The notes under the pieces are model-generated. The model saw only the letters and a list, made by a program, of their open reading frames with translations, ran no database searches and was not told where the DNA came from. From positions 4,791,001 to 4,855,000 of the forward strand of contig NC_091879.1 in NCBI RefSeq assembly GCF_019399895.1: a stretch of 64,000 bases of DNA, read 5' to 3'. The DNA comes from Cardiocondyla obscurior. Lineage: Eukaryota > Arthropoda > Insecta > Hymenoptera > Formicidae. Position 1 is the stretch's first letter. Every line of letters starts with the position of its first letter. Of the stretch, positions 50,601-62,107 are shown piece by piece. The position numbers were made by a program, and so were the translations under genes.

Positions 50601-51820
50601 TGTCACCGCCGCGGGGGCAGCACCTCGTGGCCGATCGCCGGCGACGGATTGATATCGATCTGTCGTTCGATAATTGCCTCCGATTCTCGAAAACATTGTA
50701 ACGATAGCGTTCTGAGTGTCGCGTAGTTTGGCCAGATGAAGGCTCGCCGGAGCCAGGGTTCGTGCGGGCTATGACGGAGCTCGGTAGTTCGGTTTTTAGT
50801 TGCGGCCTGGGCCGACGTGAGCGCCCATTGGGAGACCGAAGTTGCTCGGGCTGACCCGAAGAGCAGCGATCGAGAGCGCCCGACCGCGGCGATGCCGGTG
50901 ACTGGTTGTTGCGCGGCGGATCCGTTGCCGGACGAGAGCGCCCGTCCGGGGGATCGTGTTTTGGCACAATGTGCCCTTAAATCTGCGGCAGTTGGGAGCG
51001 CCCGACCGCGGCGGTGTCGTCGGCGGCGTGCCGCACGGCAGATCCTTAAGCCCGGACGGGAGCGCCCGTCCAGGGGATTTCGGTGGTCCGGGCTAGCCGG
51101 GGGCGCCGGCGGTGTCCGGTCGCCTCAGTGGTGGAGCCTCGGAAGCGCCCGAGGTCTCCAGGAACCTGAGTTATAATCTGCCTTGGGAGCGCCCAAGGCA
51201 GCGGAAGACTCTCACCAGGAGCGCCCGAGTCGGAGAGTATACGAGAGGCTTCGGGAGCGCCCAAAGCCTTTAGGAGCTGGAGGATGTGATCGGTACTAGG
51301 ATTCGAATCAGACAAGGTACTTGCTCTGACACTAGCTCGGCTTATATAGCCGCCGAAATAAGAGTGGGGAAGCTCCCACTCTTACCTCGGCGGCGCGCAC
51401 TCTCGTCGGGCCAGTGGTCGCCCGACGAACCTCTATGGCGCGTCCGGTGCTGCCTGGGCCGGTGTTCGCCCATTAGTGGCGAAGCCTAAGCCCTCGCCAC
51501 AGCGTTGCCGGCTCGAGACTTCTCAGTCTTCGTTCAGCTGTGCCAAGCATCGCCTCGTGTGCAACAACGTGCAATGTGCTTCTCTTCGAATTATTATTCA
51601 TCGTGCAACTCATCATAAAACTCAACGCTTTGTCTTCAGTGCAACTCATCCAGAGCATCCTCGCCGTGTGCAACACGCCAAGAATCTTCTGGAAGACATC
51701 ACCCTGCAGCATGAGGCGTGTTGAACCTCGTGCTCAGTAGCTCACCAGATTTCGCAGCGTGTGATCTCACGATTAATATAATTGTGACTCAGTTCAACTC
51801 AGTGCAGACTTTCGAAGACA
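50601..51820. repeat. Probable solo LTR rich in GGGAGCGCCC motifs (candidate TSD atta)
   Basis: 1,220 bp from TGTCACCGCCGCGG to TTCGAAGACA, with atta on both sides (50,597-50,600 and 51,821-51,824). At least eight (G)GAGCGCCC blocks are scattered at 50,820-51,260. The reverse complement GGGCGCTCCC recurs in the Osvaldo-like LTRs, so a related family in inverse orientation is likely. A TATA-like cttatatagcc lies near 51,331. The right end is less certain than the left. No coding region. Confidence 0.55.
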
Positions 51821-51824
51821 ATTA

Positions 51825-52400
51825 AACAGACTATTTCAATCAAGACTAACTCACTGGCAAAACTCATTGTATAGACTCAGTGTCGATCTCATCTAACGGC
51901 CACGTGCTCAACGCGTGTCTCCGCGTAGTTCGCGCATATGAAGGACTAACACCCGCCTTTTCGTGTTAAATAAAACCGGCTACGACCGCGAAACATCCCC
52001 GCGGCGTTAATTGTAAAACATCTTATTGTAATAAATCATCATTTTTTATACAGTTTCACTATGACAAAATACACATGACGACGGTTTCACTGAGAATTTT
52101 ACATGTATTATAAACACATATAAATAAAAAATCGATTAATGAATAAATCGCTTTATTTCACCAAGACTGAATAAGAGTATGAACGCTTCGAATTAGGTGC
52201 TCCTTCCGATCGCTCAAAAAGCTATGTAAAAAGCCCATACTGCGCGCGGTCACCAAGAGTGAACTTGGTTTAAAAAATTAGATGCTCGTTTACAAACGGT
52301 ACCAAAACGTTCGCAATTTAACCCAGAATAAGAATACGTAGACCTCGAATTAGGTGCTTTTTCTGATCGCTCAAAAAATTAACAAATACATTATCATACT
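51825..52400. other. No gene; contains two copies of a ~35-bp motif
   Basis: The block cgaattaggtgctccttccgatcgctcaaaaag at 52,189 recurs, slightly changed, at 52,347, with ~160 bp spacing. It also holds aataaaac near 51,970. No protein or RNA gene is recognised. Confidence 0.45.
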
Positions 52401-52406
52401 AGGACA

Positions 52407-54146
52407 GGAGATGGAATACCACAGAAGTGGAGGGAAGGAACGATTGTACCAATTGTTAAAAAAGGAAATGGTGAGAAAGTAGAAGATTACAGGGGAATAA
52501 CATTGGCACAGACAGCGTATAAAGTATATGCAGCGGTATTGGCGGAAAGATTAAAGAATGATGTAGAAGAAAAAAATATTTTGCCAGAGAGTCAAGCGGG
52601 TTTTAGAAAAGAGATGGGAACAATAGATCAAGTATATATTTTGAACTACCTCATTAACAAAAAGATTGAAGAAAAAGAAGGAAAAATGATAATTACCTTT
52701 ATAGACATAAAAGCGGCTTTTGATTCAGTGGACAGAGATAAATTGATAAGTGCCATGAGGAAGAGAAGGGTAAGAGAGGGTCTGGTGGATAGATGCGAGG
52801 AAATTTTGGAAGAAACAATAAGTAAAGTCAAAATTGGTAAAAAGAAACGGAAAAAATTTTGGACAGATAAAGGGGTAAGACAAGGATGTCCTTTGAGCCC
52901 AAGCTTGTTTACGTTATTGATTGCAGACTTAGATGACGAATTGGAAAAAGGGAGATGGGGAGGGGAAAGAGTCAAAGGGGAAAAATTGTATTCGTTATGG
53001 TATGCGGATGATATTGCTATAATGGCAGAAAGTGAAGCAGGAATGATTGGGATGTTAAAGAACTTAGAAAAATATGCAGATGAAAAGGGACTGGAAATAA
53101 ATGTGAATAAAACAAAAATAATAAGGTGTCGTATAAAAGGACGGAGATGGAAAAAGATGACATGGAAATGGAAGGGAAAAGAGATAGAAGAGGTAAAAAG
53201 TTTCAAGTATCTGGGTTATGTTATGATGGCAAACGGAAAGCAAAAAGAACAAGTGAGAGACAGATGTAAGAAAGCGGCAGCAGTAATGGGAAGGGTATGG
53301 AGTATTGGAAAAAGAAGATTTGGAAGAGATTGGTCAAAGAGAGTTTGGTTGTTTGATAAATTGGTGTGGTCGGTTGCGAGTTATGGAGTAGAGATTTGGG
53401 GATGGAAGGAAAGAAACGAAATAGAAAGTACGCAAGAAAGATTTTTAAGATGGGTACTTGGAGTTAAAAGATATGTGCCGGGCTACATGGTGAGATAAGA
53501 ATTGCAGAAAGAAAAGTTAAAAGGCATAATGGGTAGAAGAGCATGGGAATATGAGAAAAGGCTGGAGAGTGGTAAAGGAGGTACATTACCAAAATGGTGT
53601 TGGGAAGAAATGGAAGAAAGAGCGAGAAATGTAAAGGTGAAAAGAAAATGGGAATTGGAAAGAAAGGATTTTTTTGCAGGACTAGGGTGGGAAGTGGAGG
53701 AAATAGAAGAAATGAGAATGAGAGATGAAATGAGGGGGGAGGAAATGGTTGAAAGAGAAAAAAGTTTACAAAGAGAAGAGAGATGGAGGAAGATTGGAAA
53801 CGCAAGATTTAATAAAATATATGGAAGAATAAAAGGGAAAGGAATACCGAGTTATTTGAAAAAGGGATGGAAGGAAGAAAGATGGAAAAGAATTGCAAAG
53901 TTTAGACTTGGGAATGATATGAGAGGAAATTTGTACTAGAGTGATGAGGAAAATAAGAAATGTAGAATTTGTAAATGGGAAGAAGAGACGTGGGAGCATA
54001 TATGGACACAATGTACAAACTGGGGGGATAAAAGGGGATGGGAAGAAGCGGTAGAAGATATTTTAAGTGAGGATGGGAAGGGGAAATCGTGGTTAAAAAT
54101 GTTGGAAGAGGTAAGGGAAGAGGCGAGTGTGTATGGATGTAAAAAT
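52407..54146 (+). pseudogene. 5'-truncated LINE: reverse transcriptase and C-terminal zinc knuckle
   Basis: RT starts abruptly at GIPQKWREGTIVPIVKKG. Motifs in order: YRGITLAQTAYKVYAAVL, ESQAGFRKEMGTIDQVY, FIDIKAAFDSVDRDKL, VRQGCPLSPSLFTLLI, the active site LWYADDIAIMAE (~53,000) and FKYLGYVM. The C-terminal domain ends with a CCHC knuckle (CRICKWEEETWEHIWTQC, ~53,960-54,015). Stops at 53,496 and 53,937 break it. No endonuclease domain remains. The element is cut 5' and hit by an 843-bp palindrome at 54,147. Clade not assigned. Confidence 0.88.
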
Positions 54147-54989
54147 GGTAATTATGCATAAAAGGGTCATCCTCTTCAATGTCGATGACCTTGACATATG
54201 TTGTAGAAATCACTTTTCTGAGTGATCTTGACCACTTTTTAGAGGTCGGCCCTTCCTCGTTAAAAAAATATTTACTAAGAAAGTTTCAAAAATATGGCAG
54301 GTATTTATGGTATTGAGATCGGTATAAAAGACTATATTTACATTTTAAAAGAAGGTAAATAAATTTTTATTTATAATTTTATAAAATTTATAATTTTCTC
54401 CACAATAAAAAATGACAGACAGAAGGTTCGGCTCCCCTGCGGGGAGCCTCACGATTGTTAAAAATAAACTAACCCATCCCATTGTAATTGATGTGTGAAT
54501 CTTGATACGCTTGGACAGTTATTAACCTACGTAAAACTTAAAATGCAAAGAATATTTTTTTTGTATATCTGAAGCAGTTTGATTTCTTTGCATTTTAAGT
54601 TCTACGTGGGTTAATAACTGTTCAAGCGTATCAAAATTTACACATTAATTACAATGAAATGGGTTAGGTTAGTTTTAACAATCGTGAGGCTTCCCGCAGG
54701 GGAGCCGAACCTTTTGTCTGTCATTTTTTATTATGGAGAAAATTATAAATTTTATAAAATTAAAAATTAAAATTTATTTACCTTTTTTCAAAATGTAAAT
54801 ATAGTTTTTTATACCGATCTCAATACCATAAATACCTGCCATATTTTTGAAATTTTCTTAGTGAATATTTTTTTAACGAAGAGAGGCCGACCTCTAAAAA
54901 GTGGTCAAAGTCACTCAGGAAGGTGACCTCTACAACATATGTCAAAGTCATCGAAATCGAAGAGGATGACCTTTTTATGCATAATTACC
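54147..54989. mobile_element. 843-bp foldback element with 8-bp TSD (gtaaaaat)
   Basis: Terminal repeats start GGTAATTATGCATAAAA, followed by long inverted arms (aagggtcatcctcttc...). They meet near 54,570 in a small loop. Exact gtaaaaat at 54,139-54,146 and 54,990-54,997. The 8-bp TSD points to hAT, Merlin, P or Sola1-like families rather than mariner. A block ggttcggctcccctgcggggagcc occurs once in each arm. Non-coding. Confidence 0.88.
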
Positions 54990-55081
54990 GTAAAAATGAT
55001 AGAAGTTTAAAGGTATGAAAGAAGAAGCACCGGAAGTGGAAGTCCTGAAATGAATGAGAAAAGTATGAATGGTATTAGGAT

Positions 55082-55084
<3 letters not shown>

Positions 55085-55163
<79 letters not shown>

Positions 55164-55389
55164 TCCCTCTCCCTCTCCCTCTCCCTCTCCCTCTCCCTCT
55201 CCCTCTCCCTCTCCCTCTCCCTCTCCCTCTCCCTCTCCCTCTCCCTCTCCCTCTCCCTCTCCCTCTCCCTCTCCCTCTCCCTCTCCCTCTCCCTCTCCTC
55301 TCTCCCTCTCCCTCTCCCTCTCCCTCTCCCTCTCCCTCTCCTCTCCCTCTCCCTCTCCCTCTCCTCTCCCTCTCCCTCTCCCTCTCCCT

Positions 55390-55444
<55 letters not shown>
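55085..55444. repeat. (CT)n / (CCCTCT)n microsatellite, ~360 bp
   Basis: A pure CT tract, then CCCTCT hexamer repeats, then CT again. The long Leu/Ser and Pro/Ser frames across it are artefacts. It sits in what is probably the 3' region of the LINE. Confidence 0.98.
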
Positions 55445-55446
<2 letters not shown>

Positions 55447-55589
55447 GATAAAGAATATATTTAGTTACGTTTGTTTGTTGTATTTTTGTAGTTTATGTAG
55501 TTTATGTAGTTATTAATGTTTTAATTATGAGATTTGATTTGTTTGTAACCGGAGCGGAGGTCCGGGTGTACCCCGCAAGGGAAATAAAC

Positions 55590-55592
<3 letters not shown>

Positions 55593-55655
<63 letters not shown>
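55593..55655. repeat. (AT)n microsatellite
   Basis: ~63 bp of AT, ending at the TA where the mariner-like element inserted. It follows ggaaataaacgcc, plausibly the LINE 3' tail. Confidence 0.95.
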
Positions 55656-55658
<3 letters not shown>

Positions 55659-55991
55659 GGTGTTAACGCAACATACACATCAGTATGTCGGGTTGCCCAT
55701 CAACCTATCGACAGGGGCGAGTTACTAATTTATCGACACTATCAACAAATCAAGTTACCGAAATACTGCAGAATGCTGATCCATCTTTCCGGCGGGAGGG
55801 AGATTAAGTTTTGGCCACTCTAATATAATGTCAAATGTAAAATTTATAGCATAATAGGTATTGTATTAAATATTATACAGTTTAAATAACAAAAATTAAA
55901 ATACGGGAAAACAACACATATAATAATTTTAATTATAAACATATAATAAACGGTATTGTTTATAACATATAAAACATAAACATATTTATAC

Positions 55992-57288
55992 TTATAATAA
56001 ATGTTCGATGTGACCACCGTTTTTTTCCAAACATATCGCCACTCTTCGCATAAAATTTTCCCTTACTTGTTTTAATGTGCGAGGAATAATTTCAGAACAC
56101 GCGTCGCGAATTCTCTGTTTTAATTCTTCAGCATTTTCTGGTTCATTTTTATACACTTTATTTTTTAAATAACCCCACGCAAAAAAGTCCAGTGGCGTGA
56201 GATCCGGAGAGCGTGGTGGCCACTCCTGAGGACCATAAAGCCCGATCCATTTTTCGGAAAATTTTTCTCTTAAAATATTCCTTGCCAAACGAGAAGTGTG
56301 AGCGGGATGTCCATCTTGCTGGAATCTCATTTCTAGTCTTTGTGCCAATGGCACATCTTCCAGAAGGTCGTTGAGCCGATTCAGAAGGAACTCTGAATAA
56401 TATTCAGCATTTACATAGCCTTGAATAAATTCAGGACCAATTACATGATCTCCTATAATTCCGAGCCACACATTAACAGTCCATCTGTCTTGAATGTTTA
56501 TTTCTTTAATACAACGGGGATTGTTCTCTGCATAATGGTGCTCGTTTTGCCGGTTTATGTACCCATTTTTTCTAAAAACGGCTTCATCAGTCCATAAAAT
56601 ATTTTTTAAGAATGGATCATTTTCGGCATCATTAAAATTTACCTGCGAATTATAAATTGGAGTCTAGTTAGTACGAAGCTGATGGCACCCGTACAACACG
56701 CACGCTTGAAAAACGTTTTAAAAATATCTGTACAGTCTAAAAGACATCTTAAAAACATTTTTTACAAGTTTAATGTTTTATCGATAGTAATAAACAATAA
56801 TAATTACGTTTAGTATATTGTAACAACAGAATAGCAAATAATTTTTTAAACAAACTTACATGGTTAATGATCCATTCACAAAAATTTAATCTTTGGTCCA
56901 TATCTTCAAGTGTAAGTTTCTGAGAAGTATGCCGTTTAAATGGATGCATATTTAACGAATATTTTATAGTTTTATGCACGGCAACATAGAACATATTTAA
57001 GTCCCTAGCAATTGCTCTCGTACTTGTATGAGGATTTGTCACAACAGCCTCTTGGACAGCACCGATAACTTCCCGATTTCTTTTTGGAACATGAATGGGC
57101 CTGCGGGATTTGTAAAACTGGCCATTTGTTTTTGATCTCTCACAGAGACGGTGGAAAAATCCGTTGTCTACACGACGTCTGTCCGGGAATCTATTTGCGT
57201 ACAGAGCAGCCGCTTGCCTCTGATTTCGTTGGCACTCACCATAAATCAGTATTATATCGGTTAATTCCTCATACGAGTATTTTTCCAT
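55992..57288 (-). CDS. Mariner-like DDE transposase, two exons, apparently intact (359 aa)
   Basis: Exon 1 is 57,288-56,860 (143 codons, MEKYSYEELTDIILIYGECQRN). The intron is 56,859-56,643 (217 bp, donor gtaagt, acceptor attcgcag). Exon 2 is 56,642-55,992 (216 codons plus stop), joined in phase 0. Exon 1 carries the two-part HTH DNA-binding region (RNQRQAAALYANRFPDR; TSTRAIARDLNMFYVAVHKT). Exon 2 has the catalytic triad in ILWTDEAVF, FQQDGHPAHTSR and RSPDLTPLDFFAWGYLKNKV. It ends GGHIEHLL. No stop or frameshift was found, so it may be functional. Same family as the fragment at 35,127. Confidence 0.9.
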
Positions 57289-57399
57289 TGTAATTTCTCA
57301 AAAGTTAATGAGACCGACCGTGTATGTTAACGCGACTTGTGTGACATGCACGCTTCGTTTTGATGTTAACTTTTTTAAAATGAAAGATAAACGGCATTA

Positions 57400-57610
57400 C
57401 AATTCTCAGAAGTGGCCACCACGCTCTCCGAATCTTACGCCACTAGATTTTTTCGAGTGGGGTTCTTTTAAAAAATGATGTGTATAAAACTGAATCAAAA
57501 CATGCCGAAGTACTAAAAAATAGAATTTGCGACGCATGTACCGAAATCATCTTCGCATACTGAGACGAGTGAGGGAAAATTTTATGCGTAGAATGGCGAT
57601 ATATTTTCCC
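57400..57610 (+). pseudogene. Inverted fragment of a mariner-like transposase C-terminus
   Basis: The plus strand reads WPPRSPNLTPLDFFEWGSFKK and then, after frame breaks, RRVRENFMRRMAIYF, matching the end of the transposase on the opposite strand (WPPRSPDLTPLDFFAWGYLK, VRENFMRRVAICL). It leads straight into the right terminal repeat, as the true 3' end of an element would. Confidence 0.85.
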
Positions 57611-57863
57611 GTATTTTAATTTTTGTTACTTAAACCTTATATTATATAATATAATACCTATCATGCTATAAATTTTACATTTAATATTATATTAAAGTAA
57701 CCAAAACTTAATCTCTCTCCCGCCGGAAAAAGGGATCAGCATTTTGCAGTATTTCGGTAACTCGATTTGTAGATAGTGTCGATAAATTAGTAGCCCGCCC
57801 CTGTCGATAGGTTGATAGGCAACCCGACATACTGATGTGTATGTTGCGTTAACACCCTGTATA

Positions 57864-58389
57864 CAGAGTGTCCCAAACATACGTAAACAAACTTTTAGAG
57901 TAGATAGAACGTTTAAAAAGAAAACGAAAAGTCCTATACTGTTTTCTAAAATTCTTACTCGTTTTCAATAAAAAAATTTATATACGCGCGAGAGCGACAA
58001 GGAAGCGTGGATTGAGTAGGCACGCGATAAACAGCGGCGAGTATCGCTTAAAGAGAATGGGCGAAACTAGCGCGTAGCGAGCGAGACAAGGAGACAACGC
58101 GCGAGCGAGACGATGCGACGACACACGAGCGAAATGAAGCGACAACGCGCGCTGTCGCTTCGTCTCGCTCGTAGCGCGCTGACTCCGCCCATCGCTTTTA
58201 AGATATACTCGCCGCTGTCTATCGCGCGCTCACTCAGGCCACGCTTTCTTGTCGCTCTTGCGTGTATAAAAATTAATTTTTTTATTGAAAACGAGTAAGA
58301 ATTTCAGAAAACGGTATAGGACTTTTCGTTTTCTTTTTAGACGTTCTATCTACCCTAAAAGTTTGTTTACGTATGTTTGGGACACCCTG
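57864..58389. mobile_element. Foldback MITE, CAGxGTGTCCC family, TA TSD
   Basis: A 526-bp palindrome, ends CAGAGTGTCCCAAACATACG / GTATGTTTGGGACACCCTG, with a core gagagcgacaaggaagcgtgg. It adjoins the mariner-like element with only a doubled TA between them. Confidence 0.9.
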
Positions 58390-58397
58390 TATATATA

Positions 58398-58760
58398 CAG
58401 GGTGTCCGAAATATTATTAGCAATATTAAAACTGTGGGTAGGAAGTCAGATTTGGAGACAAAAAGTCCTTTACAAATTTGAAAAATTCGTAACGATTATT
58501 GAAAAAAAAATTAATTTGTCTAGCGCAAGAGCGACAAGAAAGCTGCGCGTGAGTGAGCGCGACTAGCGAATGGTTAAGAATGACGCCGTCGCCTGTCGCG
58601 CTCACTCCCGCGTGGCTTCCTTGTCGCTCTTGCGCTAGACAAATAAATTTTTTTTTCAATAATGATTACGAATTTTACAAATTCGTAAAGAACTTTTCGT
58701 CTCCAAATCTGACTTCCTACCCACAGTTTTATTATTGCTAATAATATTTCGGACACCCTG
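58398..58760. mobile_element. Foldback MITE, CAGGGTGTCCG family, TA TSD
   Basis: A 363-bp palindrome, ends CAGGGTGTCCGAAATATTATT, core agagcgacaagaaagctgcgc. It lies 8 bp (all TA) after the previous foldback. The same core occurs in 38,775-39,157. Confidence 0.9.
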
Positions 58761-59209
58761 TATATGTTCAAGGGCAGTTTTAACGACAGAATTTTTTTTC
58801 AACGTTAAATTATGTACAATTACTACAAAAAAAAAGTCCAACAACTTTAACTTTTCAATTGTTTGTAGTTTTTGAGTAAAGTGGAATAAAGTACAGAAAG
58901 GCAGTTTCGACGACTTCTTATATGTATAGGCAGTTTAGACGACAGTGTATATAAAATGTACACATGCTAACGATACAATGGCAGTTTTGACGACAGTGTA
59001 TATGAAATGTACAAGTGCTCAAAATGCAATGGCAGTTTTAACGACACTTTTCTTATGTATAGGCAGGTTTGACGACAGTGCGTATACTAATGTTAACAAT
59101 GCATTGGCAAGTTTGACGACTTTATTTTATGTATGAGCAGTTTTGACGACAGTGGATATACTAATGTTAACAATGCATTGGCAGGTTTGACGACTTTTTT
59201 TATGTATGG

Positions 59210-60656
59210 TGTAACGAAAAACTGCGTTATCTCGCGGTTTTGGTGTCGGCTTACCGACCTGGCGATTTACCGACTCGCGAAAATTGGCGGTACCGACACC
59301 GTAATGAGCATTGCGTCGGCGCGGTTGGCCTGGCAACGGGCCCGTTCGCGAGTCTCGAGTTAGTCGCACAGATACCGAGGTGCCGAACTCTGCCGACGGG
59401 ACCGACGACGACGAGGTAGTGCGGAGGCTGTCGCCGACTTCTTCCATGGATTTTCCACCCGTGAAGGGCTTGAGTGATTTCGCCGAGCGAATCTCACATG
59501 AATTTTCTGCCCGGCGGGACTGACGACGAGGGAGAGCGACCGGCGAGCTGTTGAGCACGCAGTTATCACGTGCCGTACCGTTCTGGCCAGGGGCTGGCAA
59601 TCCTGTGCTACAGCTCTTTTGAGAGATTCGGCGAGGAGTTGCCGATCACCCACCAATCACGTGACCAGCACGGGGAGCCGGCGCAAGTACCGCAGCGGAG
59701 CAGATTTGAGGACGGCGACGACGGATTCCGCCGCGCCGTGGGACTATACCGGCCTCTCCGGGTATATTCAGCCACCGAGGGAAAAAGCTGTAATCGGCGG
59801 AGTGCCGTGTTCATCACGACGTGGGACGTCGAGTCGCAGCCATCACGTAAAGACGGCGTGCGGCGAGTATTTGCGTGCGTGTTGCGTGGAGCCCCGGGGT
59901 GAAAGGGGGAGTTTCGAGCAGGAATTCGCGGGTGTCGTGACACGTCCTGTGCGCGTGTTAGGAAAGTTCGGAAGCCGATCCGTTCTCGGTGGGGTACCGG
60001 GGGTGGGCATTGTATCGCCGCGTGCCGGCAGCCCAGAGTTTTCTTTTTTTTTTTTGCGTATCTTTTCCGTTGCGTCGCGTATCTTTCTCGCGTCGCGTAT
60101 CTTTCTCCGTTGCGTTGCGTATCTTTTTCCGTTGCGTATACCTTTCTCGCGTTAAGTTGCGGATCATTTCCGTTGCGTTGCGTATATCTTTCTCGCGTTG
60201 CGTTGCGTATCTTTCCGTTGCGTTGCGTATCTTTTTCCGTTGCGTATACCTTTTTCGCGTCAAGTTGCGGATCATTTCCGTTGCGTTGCGTATATCTTTC
60301 TCGCGTTGCGTTGCGTATCTTTTTCCGTTGCGTGTACCTTTCTCGCGTTGAGTTGCGTATCTTTTCCGTTGCGTTGCGTATCTTTCTCGCGTTGCGCTGC
60401 GTATCTTTCTCCGTTGCGTTGCGCATCTTTCTCGCTTTCGTGTGCGTTGCGTTTACCCATGGCGGACTGTATGCGTAATTTCTCTTCACGTTCCGAATTT
60501 GATTTGTGCTGAATTATAGCCGGTGTTAAACTTTTTGTTCATTGCGTTCCTGGCAGAGTCGCGGGTTCATCCCCGACTTTGATAAAGAGCAACCTATGGT
60601 TTTAAAATTTTGTTTTTATGTTTTTTTAAATTTATTAAATGAATAAATTCAGCACA
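59210..60656. mobile_element. Solo LTR, 1,447 bp, in the satellite (TSD atgg)
   Basis: From TGTAACGAAAAACTGCG to AATTCAGCACA, flanked by atgg at 59,206-59,209 and 60,657-60,660. GC-rich at first; 60,055-60,440 is a minisatellite of cgttgcgtatctttctcgcg-like units that creates long Arg/Asn- or Cys-rich false frames on both strands. It splits the satellite cleanly. Confidence 0.85.
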
Positions 60657-60931
60657 ATGGGCAGTTTCAACGACAGTGCGTATACTAATGTTAACAATGC
60701 ATTGGCAGATTTGACGACATTTTTGTAATGTATGGGCAGTTTTAACGACAGTGCGTATACTAATGCTCATAATGCAATGGCAGTTTTGACGACACTTTTT
60801 TTATGTAGGGGCAGGTTTGACGACAGTGGATATACTAATGCTAACAATGCATTGGCAGTTTTAACGACTTTTTTTATGTATTGGCAGTTTTGACGACAGT
60901 GTCTGTACTTATGCTAACAATGCAATGGCAT

Positions 60932-61690
60932 TTTTAATTTTAGATGACCTCAGGTCATTTATACGTTACTAAATGCGAAATCACTGTGTTTTAAAATTCA
61001 GTGAAACGTATCAACTTTTTTTAATAACTTGTTAGCTTTTGGAACTTTCTTTACGTATTTTATGTGTATTACATTTACTTTAGTTTTTTTATTGGTTTAA
61101 TGTCAGAAAATGTACCGTTTTCACTTTTATTCATTATTAGCTTGTGGTAACGTTATTGTGAAACACAGCCCAATAATATTGTTTACGTTTTTGAAGCTTT
61201 CAAATTAAGTAAAGTACAAAATAGCAGTTTTGATGACACTTTTTTTATGTATGGGCAGTTTTCACAACAGTGCGTATACTAATGCTAACAACGCATTGGC
61301 AGGTTTAACGACTTTTTTTTTATGTATTGGCAGTTTTGACGACAGTGTCTGTACTTATGCTAACAATGCAATGGCGTTTTTAATTTTACATAATCTCAGG
61401 TCATTTATACGTTACTAAATGCGAAACCACTGTGTTTTAAGATTCAGTAAAACGTATCAACTTTTTTTAATAACTTGTTAGCTTTTGAAACTTTCTTTAC
61501 GTATTTTATGTGTATTACATTTACTTTAGTTTTTTTAATGGTTTAATGTCGGAAAATGTACCGTTTTCACTTTTATTCATTATTAGTTTGTGGTAACGTT
61601 ATTGTGAAATACAGTTCAATAATAGTTTTTACTTTTTTGAAGCTTTCGAATTAAGTAAAGTACAAAATAGCGGTTTTGACGACACTTTTT
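60932..61690. repeat. Higher-order duplication (~447-bp unit) in the satellite region
   Basis: The ~310-bp non-satellite block starting ggcatttttaattttag (60,927) recurs at ~61,374 with few changes, each copy followed by satellite units. Confidence 0.8.
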
Positions 61691-62107
61691 TTATGTATGG
61701 GCAGGTTTGACGACAGTGGATATACTAATGCTAACAATACATTGGCAATTTTGACGACTTTTTTTTAATGTATGGGCAGTTTCGACGACAGTGCGTATAC
61801 TAATGCTAATAATGCATTGGCAGGTTTGACGACTTTTTTTTAATGTATGCGCAGTTTTGACGACAGTGCGTATAGTAATGCTAACAATGCATTGGCAGGT
61901 TTGACGACTTTTTTTTAATGTATATGCAGTTTTGACGACATTATTTGTACATATGCTAACAATACAATGGCAGTTTTGGCGACAGTATATATGAAATGTA
62001 CTAATTCTATGTAGTAATATCAAAATTAACTGCATTCTGAAATTAAATCGTTAAATATATTTATACATTTAAGCTTAATTAACATTTTTGTAATAAAAGT
62101 TTGTAAC

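Larger units (their letters stand above)
55656..57859 (-). mobile_element. Mariner-like element with intact two-exon transposase and hybrid right end
   Basis: Ends CAGGGTGTTAACGCAACATAC on both sides, TA flanks at 55,654 and 57,860. The inverted repeats extend ~250 bp (55,656-~55,910 against ~57,600-57,859). The right end also includes a damaged inverted copy of the transposase 3' end (57,400-57,610), so it derives from a second element's 3' side rather than this element's own 5' end. Confidence 0.9.
58918..62000. repeat. GGCAGTTTTGACGAC satellite array (with an inserted LTR)
   Basis: Direct repeats of a ~75-bp unit containing ggcagttttgacgac, agtgcgtatactaatgctaacaatgca and ggcaggtttgacgac plus a T-run. 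Blocks lie at 58,918-59,209, 60,657-60,935, 61,228-61,385 and 61,675-62,000; the gap 59,210-60,656 is an LTR. Inverted copies of the 15-mer occur at 62,125-62,182. The short frames across it are shadows. Confidence 0.9.

Noticed and set aside
55050..55464. Long Leu/Ser- and Pro/Ser-rich open frames
   Set aside because: Direct translation of a CT/CCCTCT microsatellite; no start context or conserved part.
59608..60489. 293-codon frame rich in RNATE/RERYTQR repeats
   Set aside because: Produced by the minisatellite inside the 1.4 kb LTR; the opposite strand is also open.
58918..62000. CRISPR-like array of repeats with spacers
   Set aside because: Eukaryotic satellite: the spacers are themselves repeated, units are ~75 bp, and no cas genes are present.
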